Assembly (NCBI GenBank): GCA_027575765.1
Contig: JANBPT010000959.1
Location: 1 to 17,891, forward strand
Direction of reading: 5' to 3'
Source of the DNA: Tieghemiomyces parasiticus
Lineage: Eukaryota; Kickxellomycota; Dimargaritomycetes; Dimargaritales; Dimargaritaceae
DNA length: 17,891 bases
This document shows positions 1 to 10,900 of the stretch, in pieces. The notes beneath the pieces were generated by a model, which worked only from the letters and a program-made list of their open reading frames with translations, was not told where the DNA came from and did no database searches. Position 1 is the stretch's first letter. Every line of letters starts with the position of its first letter. A program made the position numbers and the translations under genes.

Positions 1-1541
1 CTTAGGTTTCATCTGAAACACTGTGATCTGAGACCTCCCGCTTAAAATTCTCAAAATAATTGGAGGCACCTGTATTACCCTTTCTTATCTGATATTGAGC
101 CTGTAATGGAACAAGGCACAGCAGTGACAAGGGCACCTCTCTTGGTGCCTTCTCCCTCCATTTATCCACCAATACATGGTGCTTGCAGCATACAAATTGT
201 ACACCAAGCTTTACAAACTCTGGTTCTGGGCTATGCAATAGTTAAAACCCTTGGATCCAATTTTTAAATCAATTGTACATTTCATGATATCATGTCATGG
301 TCTATTATTGTCTTGTTCTTGTGTCAGCAACCTTGTATAAAAATGTCACCTATTTTGCATCAATTAAATGACACATTGCACACTGTCATTCAATTTCACA
401 TACCTTTTAAAACCCGTTACATTTTCTTGTAGAACGTCAAAACTCCAAGTATATAAGTATTATTTCTAGGCCAGTACTGCATCCCCAGAGACAGCCACCT
501 GCTTGGCCTTCCTAATGGCCCCAGACTCCACGCCCTCCCACCATCACCATGACGTCCTTACCTTAGCACTCCATCGTATCTGGATATAATGCTTTAACCA
601 GCAGTCCCTCTTCCCCCCCTAAAGGGCAACCCCTCCCCTGATCTCTACCTGCTACACTCCCACCACCCGTCCCACCTGCGGGAGGGGTCACTACCTCCAC
701 TGCCACTCGAACCACATTTTCTCCTCATTGGATATTGTTTTCCACAGCTGGATGTAAGTCGGCCATGTCATCATATTAATGAGAGGCGTAGTTACCGCAC
801 GGCATTACATATAGTACCTCCTCTTCCTCCGCCCTAGGGTAGTATCCTCTGTTACACCATCTATTGAATTCAGGGGACACACATGAAACACCGACTTGAA
901 GCCCTCTGATCCATACGGCCTTATTTGGAATACCCGATTGTAATGGTTGAATGGGTGGGCATGGTTAGCGGCCGAGCTGAGAGCAGCATGCAGGGGCAAG
1001 GATGAAAACTATGGATGTGTATGCATGGGCAAGACTAGGCAAGGTATCCTAGAAATGATGTATGGGCACCACTCCATACCTCACGACCGCACTTCTCATT
1101 GATGGACACCAATCTTCTATTTTTCACCTCCGCTTTACTCTATTGAGCTGAATTTAATAATATGTGCCTAACTAGGGAAGGCCGACACGGCCAAAAAGGA
1201 GAGTGAATTGGGACCAAAATCAAACGGGTGGGGGGGGGTGTGTGCATAGGAATCTGTGAAGGCAGATGCACAATAGGGAAACAAGTGACGACTGAAGAGT
1301 GAAGGAGTGGCCCGGGTCCGTTCCCGGCTTTTCTACTTGCCCTTTTGCTTGGGGAGAGTTAGACAATTGTCCCTGCGATCCGGGCGACCTGCGGAGCATT
1401 GCGGTTGGGGATCACTGGTGGCAGCAGGGAAGACTGCCTCGGGGGAAGAGCTCCCAAACCCCTCCATCGCACTCAATCCAAGGGAGCAACTCACTGGTAT
1501 GCCTGTACGTACCTAATCCACTTTAGTTGATTGTCGTACGG

Positions 1542-1553
1542 TATATATAAAAT
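1542..1553 (+). promoter_or_regulatory. Candidate distal TATA element
   Basis: TATATATAAAATA-like sequence. It lies about 400 bases upstream of the NRPS start and just after the palindromes GTACGTAC (1505-1512) and CGTACG (1535-1540). It is a good TATA match but far from the ATG, so it would imply a long 5' leader or an unrelated transcript. Assignment rests on sequence alone. Confidence 0.3.
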
Positions 1554-1828
1554 ACATCCTACTGCGTGACTGTGAGAAGCATAACAAGTGGGTGACGGAT
1601 ACAAAGCACAGGTAGCTGCATTGTCAGTCGGTAGCCTGTACCCAGGAGCACAGTACATCTGGTCGCCAGTCACGCTATAGAGGACAAAAAATAGGTCAAA
1701 GATGTCGCCGCATCAGAGTGACAGGCAGTAGTCTAGCCCTTGCCCTCCAGGTTAGCTGCGTTAAAAGCCAGGGATATCGCTTACCCTGGGACATGCCTGC
1801 CCCACACCTCTACTCAGTACGACTGGGG

Positions 1829-1834
1829 TATAAG
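1829..1834 (+). promoter_or_regulatory. Candidate proximal TATA box of the NRPS gene
   Basis: TATAAG lies 120 bases upstream of the ATG at 1954. It is followed by a pyrimidine-rich leader (about 1835-1945), an arrangement common in fungal promoters. The distance would give a leader of roughly 90 nucleotides. No Shine-Dalgarno-like purine run precedes the ATG, which fits a eukaryotic start. Confidence 0.45.
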
Positions 1835-1953
1835 AACTCTCTAAACCAACTTCTGCACTCGTAGCTTGATTACCCGTCGCTAACTCCGTTTATACCACGG
1901 CCAACGTCCGCCTCACCCTTCGTCGAACTGCCCATTCCCTACGCTTTGTAATC

Positions 1954-4900
1954 ATGCTGGCTGTCCTCGATCCTAATCCTCCCGCCTCTGCTGACAATGT
2001 GGACGGTCCTCCTCCGACTACTGCCGTTCCCCTGGTCAAGCCCGTTCACCCTGAGCCGGGTTACGGCCAGGTTTCGGCGGGGACTCCACTGTCAACCAAC
2101 CTCCACCCCGACAGACTCTGCAAGGTGGCCTGGGGCATCCTCCTGTCCCGCTACACCGGTGCTGAGCAGGTTGTTTTCGGCCATATCCAGGCCCCGTCGC
2201 CGCCGCTGGACCCTACACTAGCGGCCAGTTATCTCACCGTATGTGGCCTGCGCCTTGACCCCGGTGTCAAGCTTACCTCAGCCCTTGGACATCCGACCTC
2301 CTCTTCCGATCACCCTTTGCATCATCAGGAGTGGCCGGTACAGGCTAGTCACCAGGGGCAACTCAACACCGTCCTAGTTAGCTACGCCAACCTTTTGTCT
2401 ATTCAGTCTCGGGAGCGTAGCCCATCGGATTTGGACACCAACAACCAGTCTACAGTCAGAGTCGAAAAGGACTCCCTTACTATGTTGGCGACGATGACTC
2501 GGGCCATCCTCGTCCTCTCCTGGCAGGTGGCCACGGGTAGTCTAGAGGTCCGTCTGGCCTTTGACCGCACCCAGGTGGCCGAGGCAGCGGTGCAGGAACT
2601 CGGACGCCAATTCAGTATCGTGGTCCGTGCATTGGCCGAGGTGATGTTGCACCCCAAACAGCTCGCACACTTAACCATCGCCGATGTGGCCTGGGTAGAT
2701 GGGATTGAGCGCCAACGCCTCCTGCAGTTCGCCGGCACCATCAGCCACCCTGACGCAGTCAATACCCCGGTCCACCTCCTAGTCGGTGAATGGGCGAGTA
2801 GGACCCCTGACGGTATCGCTCTGGACCACGAGGGCCGCACCGTCACCTACACCGAGTTTGACCGGATGACCTCGGCCCTGGCCCAGATGCTTACCCGCGA
2901 CCAAGGAGTCCGGCCCGAGGTTCGTATCGCCCTCCTCCTGCCCAAGTCCATCGAGTTTTTTATAGCCCTGTTTGCTGTGCTCAAGTCCGGCGCCGCCTAC
3001 GTGCCCATTGATCCCGAGTATCCCGAAGAACGGGTCCGCTACATTATCGAGGACAGCAAAGCTACTCTGGTCCTGGCAAGCTCTGTGACCCAGGGTCGTC
3101 TGGGAAACATCGCTTGCCCCAAACTGCTGGTTAGCAATGTGGCCGAGGCTCTACCAAGCACCGAAGACAACGATTGCCCGTTCATTCCTCACCACTCTGG
3201 ACCCAAGGACCTGGCCTATATCGTGTACACCTCGGGCACTACTGGACAGCCCAAGGGCGTCATGGTCGAGCACGGCAGTTTGGTATCGTTAACTGTGGAT
3301 CCCATAGTCGACTGCTACTACGGGTCAGGCCAGCGTGATCTCTTAGTCATGTCTGTCTGCTTCGATGGTATGTTGTGGCCCACCATGAAAACCCTATCCA
3401 GGGGTGGAACTCTGGTCCTCCCTGGCCCAGACCTACTCAGCGACCTTTCGAGTGTCCACACTGCCAGTGTCACGCCGTCATTTCTGGCCAAGTTGCACCC
3501 TGAGCAGTTCCCACTGCTTCGCGGCATCTTCTGCGGTGGAGAGCCCTGTAGTCAACGGTTGGTCAGCACGTGGAGTCCGCATTGCAGCGTTAATAATGGC
3601 TACGGCCCCACCGAGACCACTGTGATCAGCTTCGCCACAGCCCTTCACGTGGACGATATAATAACCGTAGGTCGGCCCCTGCGCAACGTCCTGGCCTACA
3701 TTGTCGATGACGATCTGCACATGGTCCCCGTGGGTGCCCCCGGCCAGCTCCTCATCGGCGGTTTGGGTGTGGCCCGCGGTTACTGCAACCGACCGGACCT
3801 CACCGCCCAGAGGTTCATCGCCAACCCCTTTGGCCCCGGTCGCGTGTTCCAGACCGGTGACCGAGCCCGTTGGCTAACTAATGGCCAGGTCGATATTTTG
3901 GGTCGCATGGACCACCAGGTCAAACTCCATGGGTTCCGTATCGAGCTCGAGGAGATCGAGGCCGTCGCAAGCAGTTTTCCTGCTGTTCAGCTCGCTGTGG
4001 CTTCCGTGCAAAACAATTGTCTAGCCCTGTTTGTGGAGCCCCAGTCGGTGGACACCGTGGCCTTGCTGGATCACCTCCGTAGTCGCTTGGCCAGGTTTAT
4101 GATCCCCGACCACGTTGTTCCCGTGGCTTGTCTCCCGCTAACTGCCAACGGCAAAGTCGACCGTAGGGCCCTCCCTGAAATCTCGACGCCCCTAGCTAAT
4201 CCCACCCACACTGTTCCCCAGGGCTTTACTACTTTGGAGCTCCGCCTACGTGAGGCCTGGGCCCTGATTTTGCAGCTCCCTGGTGACCGCATTGGGACAA
4301 CCGACGACTTCTTTCGTATTGGTGGCGACTCCATCTCGGCCATCCTGCTCGTATCCAAATGCCGCCAGCTCGGGTATAAGGCCACCGTGCCGCTAATCTA
4401 CGAATGTCGCCAGCTCCGCGCCTTGGCCGCCCGACTGACCCCATTGGCTACGGTCGCTTCCGAGGAAAATCAGCACCAGGTCCAGGGCTGTGTCGACCAG
4501 ACCCCGATTCAGCGCTGGTTCCTCGGTTTGTCGTTCCGCAGCCCTCACCACTTCAACCAGTCCTTCACCCTGCGTGTGGATCCGTCGGTTACCCTCGAGC
4601 AGATTAGCCACGCTCTAGTCCAACTGGCCAACCACCATGACATCCTGCGTGCTCGGTTCCATCTAAACTATGAGGGCGCTTGGAGGCAGTACATCCCAAC
4701 TACCGAAGCCATCCCCAGCCACATCCCTGTGACCGAGGCCACCGTGAACGAGGTGGACTATGCCGACTTCATTTTGAAGGTCCAGTCCAGCCTGCACCTC
4801 ACGGACGGCCCTGTCATGGCAGCCTGCCTGATCCACACTGGCGCCGAGTCCGAGCCAGCCCGTCTGTTCTGGACCATCCACCACGCCCTGGTTGATCTGG

Positions 4901-7900
4901 TCTCCTGGCGCGTCCTGATCGAGGACCTGCAGACCCTGCTCACCGGGGGTCAGCTGCCGCCCAAGACCCTGTCCTTCCAGACCTGGTGCAGCCAGTTGGA
5001 CGACTACGCCCGGACCCTCACTGCCGATGCCTGGCCCGTGCAGAGCATGACGGTGGATAACCGCCAACTCCTGCCACCCCCAGAGGTCCTGGACCCAGTG
5101 CCCACCGCGGCCCGCCTGTCCATATCCCACGAATTCGACCGGGAGTTAACCACCCGGCTCCTGCTGCAACTGGCGCCACAATGGCGTGTCACCCCACGGG
5201 ACATGCTCCTGGCCACCTTTGCCCGGGCCTACTGCCAGGCATTGGGTACCACCCAGGTTTCCTTTGTTATGGAGGGCCACGGTCGGGAGCCCTGGTCTGA
5301 CGCCATGGATGTGAGTCGCACCGTAGGCTGGTTCACCGCCTTGTACCCCTTGGTTCTGGACGTACCCCTGGGCAGTTCGATCCTAGCCACTCTGCATCAC
5401 ACCAAGGAGGCGATGCAGCAGATCCCGGTGCGTGGTTTCCCCTACAGCTTACTCCGCCACATGCCGGGGGCGGACATAACTGAGCGGGCCAAGCTCCTGG
5501 CCAAAACCCCCGAGCGCCTCGACGTCCAGTTCAACTACTTTGGTCGGTTCGGCAATGCGGACACGAGTAGCAAGGGCAGTGGTGCGGTTAGTATCGAGTG
5601 GGATGACCGCTTCGGCCTGCACGACTTTTCCCCCGACGAACACGTCATCTTCGACATCAACCCCATGCCCCTCGTCAACCAGGACCGCCTGCGCCTGGTC
5701 ATGGAGTACAATCCGCGGGTATATGGGACCCAATTAGCAGAAGAGCTGATCGACCTGTGGCGCCAAGACCTCGAGCACCTGGCCGCCATTCCGCCGGCTT
5801 CCGTCCAGCCGCTTCTCACTCGATTCGATGCGCCGCTACTCCAGCCCACCGCCCAGGAATTCGACATCCTTCTGGCTGACCTGGAGGAACGCGGCATTGC
5901 TGCTTCCGACGTAGAGGCTATCCTGCCCTGTACCCCCATGCAGGGCGGTCTGCTCGTTGCTACGCTGCAGGACCCCTCGGCCTACCTGGTTCAAGCAGCG
6001 GTGAGTTTCTCCGGTAATGTAGATCTCGACAGGCTCCAGCAAGCTTGGGTGAACTTACTTCAGCGCCACAGCGTCCTGCGCACGGTCTTCATTCCGACCG
6101 TCGCACCGCGTGGCAACGGACTTGCTCAGGTCGTTCTACACCGCGCACCGCTGGCCTGGAGCCTAGCCGAGGCACCCCTTCCTTCCCTGACGGACTTTTT
6201 CAACGCGAACCGTGCCCTGGGCTTCGACATGACCAGGCCCATGGTCCGGGTTGACGTGTTTCCCACCGAGCGTTCCAACGAGTACCTGCTAGTCCTGGCC
6301 ATCCACCACGCCCTGATCGACGGCTGGTCGATCCCGCTCCTGCTACGTGACCTAGGCGAGCTCTACGCCTCTCCGGACATGCCAGGCCAACTGGCCTCAC
6401 CTTCATTCAACACCGTGGTCGAACAGGTGGCCAATCAGGACCAAGACGAGGCACGTGCGTTCTGGGTTGAGTATTTACGGAGTGTTCAGCCCACGCCAGC
6501 ACCCATGCTTAGTACGGAGCTCACGGGCGAACATGGCTTTTCCGACTATCACTGTACCCTTGACGTCGATAAGTCACGCTTACACAATGCCGCCCAGCAA
6601 TTCGGCGTGACCCTCTCGATCCTCCTCAAGGCTGCCTACGCCCTCGTCTTGGCCCAGTACCTGGACCGGGACGACCTCGTCATTGGCTTTGTGGTGTCAG
6701 GTCGTAACCTGGACGTGGCGGATATTGACACCGTCGTCGGTCCCTGCCTCAACACCGTCCCGTTGCGCTTCCGCCTGAGTAAGCAACCCATCGGCCAATG
6801 GCTCCAGCAGCTCCAGGCCGACGCCACCGGGATGATCCCCTTCGAGCACACCAGTCTTTCCAAGGTCAAGGCCTGGTGCAGTCCAATCCTGGCCTCCCCT
6901 CTATTTCATGTGCTCGTTGGCTTCGAGAACTTCCCCCAGGGGTCACACCAGGCCGGTAACATGGACGTAAAACTGGTACGGGTGCACGAGTTTACCGAGT
7001 ACCCGCTCACCCTGGATTTCGTCGAGGGGCCGCATGCTGTCGGCGTCAAGTGCTTCTACGGGCGCATGTTTTGCAGTGAGGCCAACATTATTCAACTGGT
7101 ACAGCAGGTCAGCTCCGTGCTGGTCAAGATCACAAAAGCGACTGCGGACACCACGATCAGCCAGGTCTCCCATTCGTTTCCTGACCCGACCCAGAACTGC
7201 CCTGGGCGGCTTATCACGGTGGACGGTGTCCAGCTGCCTCTCGTTGTCCTAGACCACTACCTGGCCAAACAAGGACTGCCTGCGCCCTATTCCGTCAGCA
7301 TCCACGGCGGTCGCATCGTAACTCGAATCTCTGCACCCGAGACTACGTGTGAGTCGTTCCGACCTCTGTTGGCCGGTGTGAACCTCCCTGCCGACCTTGT
7401 GCCTGCCGCTTTTATCTCACTTGAGGCTTACCCGCATTTGTCCAGCACCAGTGAGGGTGACGTTGCTCGGCTAGGTGAGGCATACCTTCATGTGTTGGAC
7501 ACAGAGAACCAGGGGTCGTCCTTAGACACAGTGGGTAGGTGGCTCGCCGTGATCTGTACCGACCTGCTCCTGGGAACCGGGGATGGGATGCCTGATGGTG
7601 AAAATATCTGGGTGTCTGTACTGACTAGACCCACCCTGTTCTTCGAGCTGGAGCACCGCATCAACCAACGTTTCGGGGTCACTCTTGAAACGCGGAACTT
7701 CCTGGCCTGCGATGATTTGGCCGCCTTGACGCTGGTGATCAAACGTTCCAGCCCTTCGCTATCGCCTATCCGTACGCCAGAAGGCCAATCGAACAAGCCC
7801 AAGTCTGAGTTGATCCGCCCGATGAAAGCGACACCCTACCAGGCCCAGGTGTGGCTTGCCTGTCAACTCTCGGAGGACCCTGGTCAGTTCTACCACCAAG

Positions 7901-10900
7901 CCAAGCTCAGCATTCCCCACCAGCTTACCCATTCGGACGTCCAGTGGGTCCTCGACCAGTTCCTAAGCCAAGTGGACTGGCTGCGCAACGTGGTCCGTAA
8001 GGAGGAAGGCCAACTTGTAGCCTATCTACTTTCTCCGAAGCGTCTGTCCTCAGCTACCCAGTCCACCGCCGGTTCCCAGTCCCTGCGTAGGGATGGCCTC
8101 GAAGCAGCTGGTAAGGTCCTGGTCAGCACGGATATGTTGGCCGTTCTCTACCAGCCGGAACCACCCCGTCTGGTGGTCCGTATGCACCAGATCTTGGCAC
8201 CTGAGATGTTATTCCATCTCCTTACCGAGGAGCTGCAGCTGGCCTTCAGAGCGAAACATGACGGTCAGGTGTTCGACATTAGCCCCTCGCTCGCCATGGG
8301 ACACACAGCCACCGTCGGTCGCCTTCCATCAGATAAGTCGATCCGTGCTTACTGGACGGAGACAATGGCCGAAGCCTCTGCAGATCTGAAACTACCGCTC
8401 GACCGTCCTCGCGCCCGTGTGCCCACGTTTAGTTCGGCCTGCCTTCGGTTAGGCCTGGACCAGGGAGTTATCAACGGATTATCCTGCCCCACTGAAGGGA
8501 ACCCTGTCGCACCGCTTAGGCATTGGACGGCCATGGTGGGGTCCTATCTCGCAAGGATCTGTGGTACTGACAATGTCCTGGTCGATGTGCTACTTAACCA
8601 CGGCGTATGTCGTAGAGAAACGTATACTGTTTCCCTAGGTCACCTGGCTTGTCCGGTGCGAGTCCCAGGTGCCGCAAGTGCGTCCAGTCTAGATGACCTT
8701 AGCACTGCCCTTTCGCAACAGCTGCAGCGCTCCGTGGACCACTTGACCCCAGACTACGACCCATACGCTGGTCTTCCCCGCGCGCCGGCCCACCCGCTCC
8801 GGCATCCAGTCCGTGTGGGTATCGCAGTCGACCCTGTTGAATGGGATGCTGAAGCCCGGTCCTACCCTGCCCTCTGGCATGATATCATATTCCGAATCAG
8901 TCTTTCCAGTCCCAGCCCCGGCATGACCCTCCAGTACAACCAGGACCTTTTCGATTCGGCCACCATCGAGCGCCTGGGGGCCAACCTGCTCTACTACTGT
9001 CAAGTCGCCCTCACCTGCTCCCCACCTCTGACCACGGTCCCTTTGGTATGTCCGACGGAGGAGCAAATCCTACTAGAGGACTTTGGCCGGAGCCCCAGCG
9101 AGTACGACCCTTCTGATTCCAGCACCAGTGTCATCAGCTTAATCTGTGACAGCGTCCAGCGCAGTCCTCACACGGTGGCCCTCGAGTCCCAGCTCGAGAC
9201 TGTGAGTTATACTGAAATGGACGCCCGAGTCAAGAGTCTGGCTCGGGCCCTTCAGCACCGTGGCATCGGAGTGCAGGACCGGGTGGCAGTAATCGTAGAG
9301 GGCCGTCCAGCCATCGCCATGGCAATGTTGGCCCTCTGGCTACTCCGGGCCATCTATGTACCCGTGGACTGTACCCTACCCGAGCAGCGCCAGCGCTACA
9401 TGGTTAAGACCGCCCAATGCACGGTCGTCCTGAATATGACTGAAACCGGGGTGACCTGGACGGAGGCCCTACCAGGCCTGAAACTCCTAAACTCTGAGCT
9501 AGACTCTGGTTCTACCCTCTCCCCTTACTGCCATCACCCTGAAGACCTGGCATACATTCTATTTACTTCGGGCACCACGGGTCAGCCCAAGGGCGTCACA
9601 ATCCGCCATGCCAGCCTGACTAACCTGCTCCTGGCACCAGAGACTACGCTCTGTCCGGAACCTGGGACACGCTACTTGCAGACCATGGCCGTTGGCTTCG
9701 ACGTGTTCATACTGGTGGCCCTGTCCCCGCTCTGCACGTCTTCGACGCTGGTATTCAGCGACGGCGACATCCCCGCCGCTCTACATACCGTCGACGGCGT
9801 CTTCCTAACCCCTTCCGTCTTGGGCTCCCTAAGCCCTACGATCTACCCTAACCTACGCCGGGTCATGAGCGCGGGCGAGGCACTGCCGACTGAACTGGCA
9901 GCCAAGTGGCTCCCATACTGCGAGGTACAGAACCTCTACGGCCCCACCGAGGTCACTGTCATTAGCCATACCCTGACGGCCCAGCTTGCCAAACCCATCA
10001 CCATTGGCCGGCCCATCGCCGGTAGCGAATGCTACATCGTTAACCAGCACGATCAGCTCGTGCCCATCGGCAGTGTCGGCGAGATTTGCGTGGGTGGCCT
10101 GGGTGTCAGTGCGGGCTACGTCAACCGGCCTGATCTCAACGAGGAGAAGTTTGTCAGCCTGCCCTATTCATCCGGTCCTGTGTACCGCACCGGCGATCTC
10201 GGCCGCTGGCTGCCTACCGGCGAGGTGGAGTGTCTGGGCCGCCGTGACGACCAGGTCAAGCTGCGCGGATTCCGTATCGAACTGGCCGAGGTGCGTGGGG
10301 CCCTCCTCAATATACCGGGTGTACAAGACACCCATATCCTCATCCACGAACGAACCCTGGTGGCTTTTGTATGCCCTAACCAGCTCGATACGGCATCTGT
10401 CAAATCGGCCCTGCAGGAGGTCCTGCCGGGTTATATGGTACCCAGCCATATCATGGGCCTCAACCATATCCCTCTAACGACCAACGGCAAGGTCGACCGG
10501 CGGGCCCTAGTTGCCTTATTCCTAAAGTACCAGGCGTCATTCCTAGATATGGGTGCTGCGGTAGTGGGTGAGCATGTAATGACACCCGAGGCGCAGGTGC
10601 TTTGGACCGCAGTGGTCGGGACGTTAGGTCTAGCTCACACTCCGATTACCGACAACCTCCCTTTCTTCAGGCTCGGCGGCGATTCGATCTCGGCCATCCA
10701 GGTCTCAGCGCGGTGTCGACAGTTAGGCTATCGTCTCCCAGTTCCCATGCTCCTTAAGAGTCAGCCTCTGTCCACGGCGGCGACCGCAATGGAACGCCTT
10801 GTCCAGTCCACGACTTCCGAGTTGGCACCTATTCCTTACGGAGTTTCGTTCCCTTTGACCTCGATCCAGCGCTGGTTCTTTGCCCAGGGGTTCCGTAACC

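Larger units (their letters stand above)
1..1953. other. Upstream intergenic region without a recognisable gene
   Basis: About 1.95 kb precede the NRPS start. The first ~480 bases are clearly AT-rich, and the rest is mixed. Only short ORFs (under 80 codons) occur on either strand, for example 238 to 2 on the minus strand and 1299-1526 on the plus strand. None has a motif I recognise, and none looks like the missing front half of the condensation domain. No tRNA, rRNA or transposase was found. A run of nine G (1230-1238) followed by a short GT repeat is the only low-complexity tract that stands out. The 3' half contains two TATA-like elements, listed separately. An exon of a gene lying to the left cannot be excluded. 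Confidence 0.7.

Noticed and set aside
2..238. 78-codon minus-strand ORF near the left edge
   Set aside because: Short, in AT-rich DNA, with no motif or start context I can support. It could be an exon of a neighbouring gene but the sequence does not show it.
1230..1244. Nine-G run with a short GT repeat
   Set aside because: Ordinary low-complexity sequence; a single G run is not a G-quadruplex.
1312..1332. Hairpin CCGGG/CCCGG followed by four T, resembling a tRNA T-arm or terminator
   Set aside because: The stem is only 5 bp with a 6-base loop, no other tRNA arms fit around it, and a stem-plus-T terminator is not expected in a probable eukaryote.
1299..1526. 75- and 69-codon overlapping plus-strand ORFs upstream of the NRPS
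   Set aside because: Two frames open over the same GC-rich patch with no recognisable protein pattern. Neither resembles the missing condensation lobe.
4663..5130. 155-codon open frame on the minus strand
   Set aside because: Antisense to the E1 domain; no recognisable motif.
7207..9012. Possibility that the abnormal segment is a frameshift or assembly artefact
   Set aside because: The main frame stays open throughout with the normal codon style, and each part aligns in that same frame with the expected NRPS subdomain. A sequencing frameshift would not preserve this.
9986..10477. 163-codon open frame on the plus strand in another frame
   Set aside because: It overlaps the A2 domain, which carries all adenylation motifs in the main frame. 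The alternative translation is Ser/Pro/Arg-rich shadow sequence.
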